Assembly: GCF_000209165.1 (NCBI RefSeq)
Contig: NC_009068.1
Coordinates: forward strand, 434,001-498,000
Source of the DNA: Scheffersomyces stipitis CBS 6054
Lineage: Eukaryota > Ascomycota > Pichiomycetes > Serinales > Debaryomycetaceae
Direction of reading: 5' to 3'
Length of the DNA stretch: 64,000 bases
Part shown: in pieces, positions 10,101 through 19,620 of the stretch
Layout of the letters: each line of letters begins with the position of its first letter
How positions within the stretch are numbered: the stretch's first letter is position 1
Position numbers and translations under genes: made by a program
The notes under the pieces: generated by a model
Databases searched by the model: none
Told to the model about the DNA's origin: nothing
Seen by the model: only the letters and a program-made list of their open reading frames with translations

Positions 10101-11726
10101 AAGAAGGTACCTTATTTCTTGAGACCTCACTATTTCACTCTTGTAGTCGGTATAGCCTACGAAGCTGCCAGATTCAGAGCATTGAGAGGCTTGGGTGTAC
10201 ATGTTCAAACTGCTACTAACTTTGTTCAGAGCTTGGCTCTTACTTCTGTGCAAATGATTGGCAGAATGAATAACACTTCGCTCTTGCCTACGGAACAGGT
10301 TTCGTGTATAGCTGCCGGCTTACCTCACTTCAGCAATGATTACATGAGATGTTGGGGCAGAGATGTGTTTATCAGTTTCCGTGGATTGATGTTGGTAACC
10401 GAGAGATACGATGACGCTAAGAATCACATCTTGGGATTTGCCAAAACCTTGAAACACGGCTTGATACCCAACTTGTTGGATGCAGGTAGGAACCCTCGTT
10501 ACAACGCCAGGGATGCTGTCTGGTTCTTCTTACAAGCCATTCAAGAGTACGTCAAGTATGCTCCAGATGGTATCAAGATTTTGGACGAAAGGGTTGCGAG
10601 AAGATTCCCCTTGGACGATACGTACATCCCTCATACCGATAAGAGAGCTTTTAGTTACGAGAGCTCAATTCGTGAAGTCATCTATGAGATTCTTGCCCGC
10701 CATGCCAAGGGTATCAAATACCGTGAAGCCAACGCTGGTCCTAATCTTGATTCACAGATGAAGGACGAAGGTTTCAACGTGGAAGTTTATATTGACTGGA
10801 AAACCGGTCTAGTACATGGCGGTTCTCAGCTGAACTGTGGAACATGGATGGACAAGATGGGAGAAAGTGAAAAAGCTGGCTCCAAGGGAGTTCCAGGCAC
10901 ACCTAGAGACGGAGCTGCTATCGAGTTGCAAGGTTTAATGAAGAGTGCTTTGAGATTCGTCAACGAGTTGAACACAAAGGGCTCATTTGAGTATACGGAA
11001 GTAGAAAAGAACGATGGTTCCAAGATCTCGCTTGTTGACTGGGAAAAATTGGTACAAGATAACTTCGAAAAGCACTTCTTCATTCCTGTAGATGCCTCTG
11101 ACGACGACAAATTTGTAGTAGACGCTTCATTGGTCAACAGAAGAGGTATTTACAAGGACTTATACAGATCTGGAAAACCATATGAAGACTATCAGTTGAG
11201 AGCAAACTTCCCTATTGCAATGGTAGCTGCTCCTGAGTTGTTCACGCCCAAGAATGCGCTCGCTGCTCTCAGAACAGCTGACCGTGTCATCAGAGGCCCT
11301 GTTGGGTTGAGGACTTTGGATCCTTCGGACTGGAACTACAGACCTTACTACAACAACAGTGAGGATAGCGAGGACTTTGCTACTTCCAAGGGTAGAAACT
11401 ACCACCAGGGCCCCGAGTGGGTCTGGGTGTTTGGCTACTTCTTGAGAGCCTTTATGTTGTTCCATTACATTGAAGACAAGAGTTGTAAGACCGAACTGGG
11501 TGAGCTCACAGACTTCATGTTAACGGGATTGAATGCCAGAATCCAGGGCCACCAGAAGTGGATCAAAGAAAGTCCTTGGGCCGGTTTGACTGAGTTAACC
11601 AATAAGGATGGTGCGTTCTGTTATGACTCTTCGCCTACACAGGCATGGAGTACTTCTTGTTTGCTTGACTTGTACTACGATTTGTGGAGCGACGAACACT
11701 ACAAGAACAGTAATGGCAGGAAATAA
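7146..11726 (+). CDS. GDB1: Glycogen debranching enzyme (4-alpha-glucanotransferase / amylo-alpha-1,6-glucosidase)
   Basis: A bifunctional cytosolic enzyme of 1526 residues (S. cerevisiae Gdb1 is about 1536). It moves maltosyl/maltotriosyl branches and then hydrolyses the remaining alpha-1,6-linked glucose during glycogen breakdown. The N-terminal glucanotransferase half contains FRIDNCHS with the nucleophile candidate D538, VAELFTG with E567, and CTHDNEMP with D665; these match the known catalytic triad positions of yeast Gdb1. The C-terminal glucosidase half carries CWGRDVF near residue 1070 and a Trp/Tyr-rich end. The ATG at 7146 was chosen because the reading frame upstream (from 6927) would add 73 residues with no family counterpart, whereas the protein starting MSQRTLLL fits the family length. 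The ORF is intronless; a TACTAAC...CAG string near 10214 lies inside conserved coding sequence. Confidence 0.96.
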   Translation: MSQRTLLLRLSNSGEPENSEGISNGIYILPALPHLKGYKKGDPLFHLVFQLNAASSVTRDGTLLTNLPKDSSSPFKRHEYSEYLIGSSFDKDASISVPIFRPGSYNYFIRYTDANDTSATTEKFYFNVPPALYINGEYVAFNALNVETVVSKWVGSLSNWETFFTRVADKGYNMIHFTPLQERGSSDSPYSIYDQLQYDPKIFKDNSEAISVIKKLLANHGLLSLTDVVWNHTADNSEWLREYPDSGYNAETAPHLTAAIELDALLLEFSRNLKSLSLPTEINNEHDLHLVVDGISQHVIGKLQLWQYYVFNKEDTLAEIKKNFYDSTYKITPVDIPTSVNKDSIEELATYTLEVASVHGQPILEKRFSNKLDARKFLGILYTVLEARDLDFEVVAQKSSAIIDQINAPLYSSYDDDVKSILSQVSDRIKFLRLAGNGPKLGLVTDKNPLTEAYFTRFTGKDGKSWALANNGWIWGGNPLVDFASLKSKAYLRREVIVWSDCVKLRYGSGPLDSPHLWERMIQYTQDCARTFSGFRIDNCHSTPLHVGEALLDAAREVNSNLYVVAELFTGSEEMDKFFVERLGINTLIREAMQAWNVQELSRLVHKHGGRPIGSLTWLPLDDFALPADKEPTKGKYIDSYTEMEIPKVLTKQAPHAMFMDCTHDNEMPAQKRTPEDTLPNAALVAFCSSAIGSVYGYDEIFPRLLDVVNETRQYSIEDNGIGQVKKKLHAIRKNLAAESEDILRDHEMYIHHEGQYITIQRHNAKTGKGWFLIARSKFDGHEGPQTLSPVVLSGTIAKCEFSYTLKVTGEYQHSDTVLTGIPAKVEEIRSPAIEFNGKETIIKVDDSFITGSIAVFSTEIPGVDLSLDKFVKEGAVEASLGLDLSDLNALLYRCSSEERDASFGKEDVYSIPGYGALVYAGLEGWNTALKHVIWQNNLGHPICDHIRQGEWALDYIVNRLDIYLKNSPNLKKFQEWLRSRIEAIKKVPYFLRPHYFTLVVGIAYEAARFRALRGLGVHVQTATNFVQSLALTSVQMIGRMNNTSLLPTEQVSCIAAGLPHFSNDYMRCWGRDVFISFRGLMLVTERYDDAKNHILGFAKTLKHGLIPNLLDAGRNPRYNARDAVWFFLQAIQEYVKYAPDGIKILDERVARRFPLDDTYIPHTDKRAFSYESSIREVIYEILARHAKGIKYREANAGPNLDSQMKDEGFNVEVYIDWKTGLVHGGSQLNCGTWMDKMGESEKAGSKGVPGTPRDGAAIELQGLMKSALRFVNELNTKGSFEYTEVEKNDGSKISLVDWEKLVQDNFEKHFFIPVDASDDDKFVVDASLVNRRGIYKDLYRSGKPYEDYQLRANFPIAMVAAPELFTPKNALAALRTADRVIRGPVGLRTLDPSDWNYRPYYNNSEDSEDFATSKGRNYHQGPEWVWVFGYFLRAFMLFHYIEDKSCKTELGELTDFMLTGLNARIQGHQKWIKESPWAGLTELTNKDGAFCYDSSPTQAWSTSCLLDLYYDLWSDEHYKNSNGRK

Positions 11727-12986
11727 ACTGAAATAAACTGGAAATAAGCTTCAGTACGACTTTATTTCATTTTTAGATCTATTTAGTTTGCTTTATTCCG
11801 AATAGTGAAATTTGCGATTCATGTGTAGAGTAGGAATTAGAATTCAAAGATGCATAATATGTCTAGTATACTTAAATATTATTTGTATAATGCATGTTTC
11901 TTTGACTTGTGCATGTGTAGCGCTTTGCTGGCAATGCTTCAACAATATCTTCAATCTTGAGCAGTGTAACGAATATGGTGCAATCCATACACCTGAAGCC
12001 ACTTCGCTGAAGCATGGAGTAGAGCTCACATACATACTTACTCTTCTAGCTGCTACTTGAAGAATACACAAATTTCTCTACTGACATATCCATTCGCCTG
12101 CACTTCACATTTCGTCGCTTCCAGGGGGCCGCTTATTCATCAGCTGGTGGAACATCTGATGCCGGTATCGGTCTGTCGATCTTTAGCTGCGAAAAGAGGA
12201 ATGCCAGATCCGCTGGCCCAAATGCGGAAATTGCAACCCGAATGCAGGTGAAAACTCTGCAGCTACAGGACTCATAATCAGAGAATATTCTTGATAATGG
12301 CAGAATGCTGGAAACCAAGCTGCTCTCTTGGATTTGGCTGAGAATGAGTATTGTTTGGATTATGTGACCAATGTCGAATCAATGTCAAATATTGAACATC
12401 GCTAGAGATCCTTGACATTTACAGCGACATTCTCAGCCAAATTCTTCCCTTCAGCCGTGGCTCGCGCAATCGCAAAATCTACTGCGAAAAAGCCTGCCGA
12501 ACTTCCATTGAAAATCCACCGTTACAGCCCCGATTTCGTGAAAATTCTACCTTCTCTATTTTCTTCTATCTCTTCCAATTCTCGTCTTTTTGCAGTTCCA
12601 GACTCACACTCCATCTCTCTTCCTTGGATAACCGACCCCACCGGCCCCTCTGTGCTCACTGTATGCACTTCTGGAAGAGGAGAATCGGATATGGCTTGCC
12701 GGGAAATGTGCAGGAGGACTCGACCAAGGCTATAAAATCTGGGGAAATTTCCTCGTTACGATTGCAACTGATCTGGACGCTGAAACCTTGGAAAACCAGT
12801 AGTTTGAGTCAGAGCTACCCAGAACTGCTAGAGAAGTCGTCAGAAACACCCTGTCGGTACAATTTCAAAAACGCGATTTTCCCTATATCATAAACTCGAG
12901 GTCTGAGATTCTGATTGCACTCTATTCCTGTGATTTGAAATTTCACTTCCAATTTTTCACTTTACACATTTGTTCTTCACAATACA
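11727..12986 (+). other. Intergenic region upstream of the semialdehyde dehydrogenase
   Basis: 1260 bp. Short open frames (for example 12133-12318 minus and 12412-12735 plus) have no recognisable family and use poor or non-ATG starts. A TATA box lies at 12731-12737. The stretch around 12120-12260 is locally GC-rich compared with its flanks. Nothing else is supported. Confidence 0.55.
12731..12737 (+). promoter_or_regulatory. TATA box of the methylmalonate-semialdehyde dehydrogenase gene
   Basis: TATAAAA about 250 bp upstream of the ATG at 12987, in the correct orientation. It is the best match in the region to the yeast consensus. Confidence 0.55.
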
Positions 12987-14618
12987 ATGTTAACCAGAGC
13001 CCTTCGTAGGTCAGCCTTGACAGCTGCTGCTGCCAAACGCTTCAAATCCGTGTTAACGTTGTCATCCACCGTTTCTTCATACCCCAAGAGCCATACCGAG
13101 GCAGGTGCTGAGCCCTACTTGACACCATCTTTCGTGAACAACAAGCTCATTAAGTCCGACTCGACCGAATGGTTCGATATTCACGACCCTGCAACCAACA
13201 GCGTCGTACTGAAGGTACCCCAACTGACCCCTGAGGAATTGGAAGAAGCCATTGCTGCTGCCGAAGCTGCCTTCCCAATCTGGAAAGAGTACTCCATCAT
13301 CAAAAGACAGGGTATCGCCTTCAAGTTTGTTCAATTATTGAGAGAAAATATGGATAGAATCGCTTCTGTCATTGTCTTGGAACAAGGAAAGACATTTGTT
13401 GATGCCCAGGGTGACGTCTTGAGAGGCTTACAAGTCGCTGAAGCTGCCTGTAACATCACCAATGACTTGAAAGGGGAAACTTTGGAAGTAGCTACTGATA
13501 TGGAAACCAAAATGATCCGGGAACCTCTTGGAGTTATAGGATCCATCTGTCCTTTCAACTTCCCAGCCATGGTTCCCTTGTGGTCACTTCCATTGGTCTT
13601 AGTTACTGGAAACACTGCTGTAGTTAAGCCTTCGGAGCGTGTTCCTGGTGCTGCAATGATCATTGCCGAGTTGGTGGCTGAAGCTGGTGTTCCTCCTGGT
13701 GTTCTTAATATTGTCCATGGTAAGCACGCCACAGTGAACAAGTTGATTGAAGACCCAAGAATCAAGGCTTTGACATTTGTAGGCGGTGACAAGGCCGGCA
13801 AGTACATCTACGAAAAGGGAACGTCCTTGGGAAAGAGAGTACAGGCCAACTTGGGTGCTAAGAACCACTTGGTGGTACTTCCTGATGCCAACAAAGAGCA
13901 GTTCGTCAATGCTGTCAACGGTGCTGCTTTTGGTGCTGCAGGTCAGAGATGCATGGCTATTTCCGTATTGGTAACCGTAGGAAAGACCAAGGAATGGTTA
14001 GCTGACGTAGCCAGAGATGCCAAGTTGTTGAATGTAGGCAGTGGATTCGACCCCAAGAGCGATTTGGGTCCTTTGATCAACCCTGGTAGTTTGGAAAAGG
14101 CTCACGATATTCTTGACGAATCTGTAAAGCAAGGGGCCAAAATTCTTTTGGATGGCAGAGGCTACAAGCCAGCCGATCCAAAGTTTGCTAAGGGTAACTT
14201 CTTGGCTCCTACCATCATCACTAACGTGGGTCCTGGTATCAGAGCCTACGATGAAGAAATCTTCGCTCCTGTATTGGCTGTAGTCAACGTAGAAACCATC
14301 GACGAAGCTATTGAGTTGATCAACAAAAACAAGTACGGAAACGGTGTTTCCATCTTCACATCGTCCGGTTCATCTGCTCAATACTTCACCAAAAGAATTG
14401 ACGTCGGACAGGTTGGTGTCAATGTGCCCATTCCAGTGCCTTTGCCCATGTTCTCATTCACAGGCTCTAGAGGCTCGTTCTTGGGAGACTTGAACTTCTA
14501 CGGTAAGGCCGGTGTCACTTTCTTGACCAAGCCAAAGACCATTACCAGCTCGTGGAAGTCCAACACCATCGACAACCAGATCTTGAAGCCTTCTACTTCC
14601 ATGCCAGTGCAGCAGTAA
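12987..14618 (+). CDS. Methylmalonate-semialdehyde dehydrogenase (acylating), mitochondrial
   Basis: A 543-residue aldehyde dehydrogenase. The first ~25 residues (Arg, Ala, Ser and Leu-rich, no acidic residues) look like a mitochondrial presequence. The sequence follows the MMSDH branch of the ALDH superfamily: VPQ block near residue 79, [22 protein letters not shown], and the catalytic Cys322 in GQRCMA, with [11 protein letters not shown] before it. These enzymes convert methylmalonate or malonate semialdehyde plus CoA and NAD+ to propionyl- or acetyl-CoA, acting in valine, propionate and beta-alanine catabolism. S. cerevisiae lacks this enzyme, while Candida species have it (family knowledge). 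CUG codons at residues 75 and 80 make better sense as Ser (VPQST in relatives). The neighbouring tRNA-Leu lies downstream on the other strand. Confidence 0.92.
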   Translation: MLTRALRRSALTAAAAKRFKSVLTLSSTVSSYPKSHTEAGAEPYLTPSFVNNKLIKSDSTEWFDIHDPATNSVVLKVPQLTPEELEEAIAAAEAAFPIWKEYSIIKRQGIAFKFVQLLRENMDRIASVIVLEQGKTFVDAQGDVLRGLQVAEAACNITNDLKGETLEVATDMETKMIREPLGVIGSICPFNFPAMVPLWSLPLVLVTGNTAVVKPSERVPGAAMIIAELVAEAGVPPGVLNIVHGKHATVNKLIEDPRIKALTFVGGDKAGKYIYEKGTSLGKRVQANLGAKNHLVVLPDANKEQFVNAVNGAAFGAAGQRCMAISVLVTVGKTKEWLADVARDAKLLNVGSGFDPKSDLGPLINPGSLEKAHDILDESVKQGAKILLDGRGYKPADPKFAKGNFLAPTIITNVGPGIRAYDEEIFAPVLAVVNVETIDEAIELINKNKYGNGVSIFTSSGSSAQYFTKRIDVGQVGVNVPIPVPLPMFSFTGSRGSFLGDLNFYGKAGVTFLTKPKTITSSWKSNTIDNQILKPSTSMPVQQ

Positions 14619-14790
14619 TCGTTATTTAATCAGGTTCATAAAATCTTTTGTAGAGCTAATACAAAGTTTCAGGTTCATTAACGTGACGTAATATTGTAGG
14701 AGATAAACATATTGGGAGTGCAACTTGATGCAAAAAGATTGACATATAATTTCAGCAAAAATATTGCAACCAAATGCTAATAAAAAATAA

Positions 14791-14873
14791 TGAAGGATGC
14801 GAGGTTCGAACTCGCGCGGACATCGTCCAGCAGATCTTAAGTCTGCCGCCTTAGACCACTCGGCCAACCCTCC
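14791..14873 (-). tRNA. tRNA-Leu (anticodon UAA)
   Basis: On the minus strand a type-II tRNA folds: acceptor GGAGGGT with ATCCTTC, D-arm with GGCCGAGTGGTCTAAGGC, anticodon stem-loop GCAGA-CTTAAGA-TCTGC (anticodon TAA), a long variable arm TGGACGATGTCC, and T-arm GCGAGTTCGAACCTCGC. The discriminator A is at 14791. No intron is present. A run of six T residues (minus strand, near 14785-14780) follows as terminator. The anticodon reads UUA, so this is not the CUG-decoding tRNA-Ser. Confidence 0.96.
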
Positions 14874-15790
14874 ACTTTTTATTCTAAAATACCACCTCCA
14901 TCACACAAATGAATTCTTTTACTACTTATATGCAGTACAGAAAAATAAATTAATGTATTGTGGTATGGATCTTTTCACGTCTTGCGGTATGGATTGTAAT
15001 TATTGGTTTGGTGTAAGATTCCAAATTGCTTTATGATTTGGTAGACAGAAGCGATACAGTAACCTACTATTGACGACCGACAAATCAAAAGTCATAATAG
15101 TTGTAAAGAATTCAATAATATGAATCTGGTAAAAAAATTCATGATATCGTCTAGAAAAATGCCGTTCAATCCGCAAAGAAAGCAGTTAATCTGTCTGATT
15201 TTTGGTGAAAACGCTGTGACATTCTTTCAGAGAAAACTCAATTGTATTGAATCTTATCAATTGTGAGTTGTGTGAAATCTGTGAGTGTGAATGTCAAGTG
15301 TAGATTACGAATGGTGATGTTTGAAGTGTGAACAGTGAATTTCCTAAGTAAAAAGCAACTGAAAATAGGGCACCCATGGAAAACTATTAGTCCATGTAAA
15401 CGATTGCAATATTTCAATTGTCAGACACAACAACCAGATATATCTCTGGGCCGCAAGGGCCGATGCAAGAAGACATTATGAGCTAATGAAAATCCAGGCG
15501 AGAAAATTCTGGCGAAGCCCCGAGCAGACCCCGAAACTTGTAATTACGGACTTTAAGGTAGGCTCTTGTACACCACCGGCTCTGGAAACAGTACACTTGC
15601 AGCGAGAGAAGTGGCCAAACACATTCGGTGAGCCCGGAGATTGAAACAGCGCCAGGACATAAAAGTGATTTCAATTTGTACAGCGAATACCAAGCTGAAG
15701 TAGCCAATACGTCTTCAGACAATAATAATTCAAATTGAAAAATCTTAAAATATTATCGTCAAAATATCGACCGGAGTTGCTGCCCCAGAC

Positions 15791-15820
15791 TAATTTTCGG
15801 TAGCTTTCGCTACCAAATTA
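15791..15820. repeat. Imperfect inverted repeat / hairpin
   Basis: The arms TAATTTTCGGTAGC and GCTACCAAATTA pair around a TTTC loop: a perfect GGTAGC/GCTACC stem continued by TAATTT/AAATTA with a two-base bulge. It could be a structured RNA element or a chance hairpin in AT-rich DNA. Confidence 0.5.
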
Positions 15821-16945
15821 ATGTGACTTTAACGGGGAATGTGAGAAAGTGGTTCGATTTTTTATGAGCCCAAGACTTTTGATGTGCTATCCCCAGGTTT
15901 CGACTTTTCGGCTACTACGCCATCTAAGATGCATATAGTGATGTCAACAGCACGAGAAAAAAATGTCTGAATTTCCAGATCCTGATTTTTGTTAGCGAAG
16001 GCAGGTTCTGGTGCTCTGGCGACGAAAGCACGAACAATTTTTTTGAACGATTTTTCCCACGGCTATATTGAGATTCCTTTAGACCGTTGCTGCGCTAACT
16101 GACAGCAGAGACGAGGACCGGAACCGAAACGTCCCAAAAGGGCTTTGCTGTTCCTGAACAACAGCACCGATAGGGCAATTAGCAATGTGACCGCCGGCAT
16201 CTTTGGATCCGAAATAGGTCGAGGTAAGTACCAAAAAGTGTAGCGCGACGAATATTATTACCGCAGGGTATAACTCAGGAGGTGAATTTAGTTACCACCA
16301 TATTAGGAGAGTATGAATTACCGGCTGCCGGGGGAAGGTTCCAAGGTTAAGCGGTTACGTGTAGTTGCATCCGGGAGTACTATGGCAACGTACAAAATTC
16401 TTGGTGTGTTTGTCCAGTGTGTTGATGTCAATATAGTATCAAGCCAGGTACATTTTGCTAGCGCACAGTTGGAAATTTTTCACAGCCATTAATTAATGTT
16501 GAGAGAAAAAAATCATTTTCGTCCAACACGCAAGTACATCCAGGCGCCTTCGGCAGAATACAACGCCAAAGGAGTCATAGGACGCATGCAATACGTACAA
16601 CCTCTGGCAGTTAATACCGCGGTCATATTTACACAAACAGTTGAGTTTTGAGAAGTGCAACAACCAGAGAAATAGGGAACATCACACGTGAACTAAGGAG
16701 AGATGAGATGAGCTACCCCCACGAAAGGATCAAGCCTGCGAATTGGAAATACGAAAAAGGCAGAAAATATGGCCATCAACGTTACAGGGATATATGACCA
16801 GGGATCAAGACACGAGTAGGAAGTGTCTGCAAGCGGGATGATCTAGCAAACTTGAGATTATGTACGAATTCACCATCATCAACTTGTAGGCGATGTAGGG
16901 GACAGGCCTCGAGAGCATTGTCGACAAATACATTCCTAAACGAGT

Positions 16946-16983
16946 AGTGTCGGTGTCTGTGTCGGTGCCGGTGTTGGTGGTGG
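16946..16983 (+). repeat. GT/TCGG-rich microsatellite-like tract
   Basis: Degenerate repetition of GTGTCG, GTGCCG and GTGTTG units over about 38 bp, in the noncoding stretch upstream of the HAP4-like gene. Confidence 0.55.
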
Positions 16984-17776
16984 CCGAATGTTATCTAATT
17001 ATCTCTAAATTGGCCGGTAGTTTTACAGGGGAGATTAGGTACTAATACAGGATTCATAATGCACGACTAGTCTAAATCGACAACATAGGAAAGTTGACTA
17101 GCGCGATGAGGAAGCCAGAGATTCCGGACAACAAGCCAGGGAAGGGCAAAAAATAAATTAACAAAGTGAAAGCAATTATTCTGGAGCTGCTCCCTGTGAG
17201 ACGAGACTTTGAATTGGAATTAGAGTAAGAGCTAGAAATGTCAAGAGGAACCAGAGAAGGTAGGACGACACAACAAAAATAAAGGTAGAGCTTGGGTTTG
17301 CGGCGCTTGTAGGATTTGTAGGCAATTGGCTCTTTTTAACCAACCCTAAGGTTGTCCTGTAAAACAGCAGTGGAGGTACCAAGGAGTTAGGCGTGAGAGC
17401 CCATTTATGAGAGAGATACTGTTGATTTATTCGATTACGTCCGTGTAGCAGGGGGTGAGAATCTAAAGCATGGGCCTGCACTAGCAGGATGATTGTGAAT
17501 CAACACCCATACAAAGCCGGACAGAAACTGACAGGATGTACCTCTGGACCATCGGACACAGAAGCAAGACACCCATCGCACGCCAAACAATTCCCGCACC
17601 TGCCGCATTGGGCGATAAATGTCTGTCCGACTCTGAGAGACCAGCCAATGGCCAGACACAAGTTACTAAGACATGGCACGCACCCGATCCTGTCCGTTCC
17701 AGACACAGGATTATTTTTTTTTGTTCTTCTCTGGCTACTGGAGCAAGGGAAACCTTTTTCGCATTCGACTTCCGAA

Positions 17777-17784
17777 TATATATA
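17777..17784 (+). promoter_or_regulatory. TATA box of the HAP4-like gene
   Basis: TATATATA lies about 150 bp upstream of the proposed exon-1 ATG at 17931. Its position supports a transcript that starts before the 7-nt coding exon. A CCAAT motif lies about 130 bp further upstream. Confidence 0.5.
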
Positions 17785-17930
17785 CAAACCAACTTGGCCC
17801 ATCTGAACAACATGGGAAAAAGTGTAGAATTGTTTGCATTTCAGATTTGTAGACGTTTTGGTGAATTTCCAACTATTATGAACAACTAGCTTCTGGAAGC
17901 GTCCACATCCACTGCTCGGCCCTTTGCACC

Positions 17931-19620
17931 ATGTACAGTAAGTTAGCCGGCCCGATCAGGTCTTCTCTGAGAATTTTCAGATTTCAGGCATTTTTCAGTT
18001 TTCAATGAGACCCAGAATGGAACAAGTAGAGAGCAGGATTGGCTGAGAAAGACAATTGAAATCGGTCTTGAGCCCATAAAGCCAGTAAATTCAGCTCAAT
18101 CGTCTGGATGAGCGGAATCAAGCGGAAACGCTTCGACTGCTCTGCCTGTCAACTTCTCGTGCCAGTCCATCTCTAATTTCAATTTGCTCTGAAAATGTCG
18201 CACCCTTTTCAACACCATACTAACAATTTATCCAGCTAATCCCCAGTCTAACTCGGGACCCAGTGCCGCTTCGGCCCAGATATCCACCACCAACGCACCC
18301 ATCGTAGTCCGCACATCCAAGCAATGGGTGCTACCTCCCAGACCTAAACCGGGCCGTAAGCCTGTGTCGTTACCTAAAGCCGATGGGCCTGTAGAGAGAA
18401 AGAAGAAGTATGTCAAGAAGTCCTGCACTTCCGAGCTTTCGACGTCTTCGGCCTCCAGCTCTGAAATGTCTGCTTCTTCTCCTTCTGCTTCTTCCAGTAT
18501 CAGAAAACAGAGTCTCCAGTCTTCAACAGTAAAGCTCCCACAGTCTACATCGACTCGCAGCGCGGTACCGATCCATACCCAAGCCTCGCAAACTTCTCAA
18601 ACCTATTCACATTCAAACTCTCAAGGCTCGCAATCGAGATCGCCATCTGAGTTGCACGGTAACAATCTCAACAATAATAGTAATGGTATTACTACCACCC
18701 CATCGCATTCCGCTCTGAAATTTACACCCATGCCGGCCAAAGCTACCGCTCCAACACCAGCAATGATAATATCGTCACTTTCCAAGAACGTCCGGGTTAT
18801 CGATGCCGAAAACTTGTCGCTCAAATCACATCTTTTGTCGCTCATTCACGACTACAAGCACTTGAAAGAAATGGTGTTAAATAATGAAGGTCCAATTGAA
18901 GAACCAGACGATTTGGACAAAAATGTCCACAAGCGTTCTTTCAACGAGTTGGTAACACATCAACAGCTTGAAGATGATTTCGAGCTTGACCACGAGCCTT
19001 CGGATCTTTCTACAGCCCAGACTACACCCTCTGCCACTCCAGCCGCAAAGACATCGGAGATAGACGACTTTGAGACGTTCATCAAGTTCGATGCCATAAC
19101 AACAACTGCTTCTTCTGCAAAGAATCCTGTTACTATGAAGAAGAAAAAGACTCACAGAAAGTTCAACCACTACAAGGATTTTGAAAAATTAGACACAGTA
19201 GAAGACTCTGACATGGATATTGACTTCGAAGACGATGACGATGAAGAGATCGACTCGCCTTCGTCTTCAGGATTGTCGAGAACAACATCGCCATCTTCAG
19301 ACTTTGAAAGCAATTCACTCATGAGCACATTGACCAGATCTACAACTGTGTCTTCTGTTAACACGACCAGCTTCCCACTCTTAGACAAAAAGGCTAGTCA
19401 TCCGTTCAAAATAGGCAGAAGCAGTTTCTTTGAATTGCCAAAGTATGATGAAGAAGACTCGGCAGAATATAGCTTCAAGTTTGACGAGTCTATGAATACT
19501 TCTTCTTTGAAGTCTAATCAGGATCAGTACAACATGATCAACGACTTCTTGGAAGAAAAGATTCTCAACAACGACTTGAAGTACTACGTTGAGAATGACA
19601 ACGGGGAAATGAGATGGTAA
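17931..19620 (+). CDS. HAP4-like activator subunit of the CCAAT-binding complex, spliced (7-nt first coding exon)
   Basis: Join 17931-17937 with 18236-19620 gives 463 residues. The intron starts GTAAGT at 17938, has branch site TACTAAC at 18218-18224 and ends CAG at 18235. Splicing creates an N-terminus that runs into RTSKQWVLPPRPKPGRKP (about residues 28-45), the short Hap4 domain that binds the Hap2/3/5 complex (compare S. cerevisiae Hap4 RTSKHWVLPPRPRPGRR). Without splicing the ATG frame stops at 18006, and the exon-2 frame has no ATG before the motif. A Leu-rich possible coiled coil lies near residues 180-215. The rest is Ser/Thr-rich with acidic patches, including an Asp/Glu run around 19225-19250, typical of activation domains. 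The protein should act in the nucleus on respiratory or iron-responsive genes. CUG-clade yeasts have several paralogues (HAP41, HAP42, HAP43); I saw no full bZIP basic region, and I cannot say which paralogue this is. Confidence 0.85.
17938..18235 (+). other. Spliceosomal intron (298 nt) of the HAP4-like gene
   Basis: Donor GTAAGT, perfect branch point TACTAAC at 18218-18224, acceptor CAG 11 nt further on. Retention gives a 25-codon peptide ending at TGA 18006-18008. A separate ATG at 18195 inside the intron opens a 14-codon frame that ends across the acceptor at 18239. Confidence 0.85.

Larger units (their letters stand above)
14874..17930. other. 3.06 kb region without credible protein-coding genes
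   Basis: No open frame here exceeds about 120 codons, and overlapping frames at 17490-17890 on both strands look like chance. A hairpin (15791-15820), a GT-rich microsatellite (16946-16983), a CCAAT box near 17645 and a TATA box (17777-17784) are present. The right end is probably the promoter and leader of the HAP4-like gene. The left 2 kb could hold a structured noncoding RNA, but I recognise no RNase P, MRP, SRP, telomerase or U-snRNA signature. Confidence 0.6.

Noticed and set aside
10214..10229. TACTAAC followed by TTTGTTCAG inside GDB1, an intron-3'-end look-alike
   Set aside because: It lies in an uninterrupted, conserved coding stretch of GDB1 and there is no matching donor or frame disruption.
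12133..12318. Minus-strand 61-codon frame with some protein-like residues
   Set aside because: No family, short, in a promoter region, no splice signals found to extend it.
16270..16400. Possible RNase P, MRP or SRP RNA in the structured-looking stretch
   Set aside because: I could not find the conserved regions of these RNAs by eye, so no RNA gene is claimed.
17481..17889. Overlapping 100-117 codon frames on both strands upstream of the HAP4-like gene
   Set aside because: Several frames overlap in a GC-richer patch without conserved motifs; consistent with chance.
18195..18239. ATG frame of 14 codons within the HAP4-like intron as the true start
   Set aside because: It ends at TAA 18237-18239 in a different frame from the Hap4 motif, whereas splicing from 17937 to 18236 gives the expected N-terminus.
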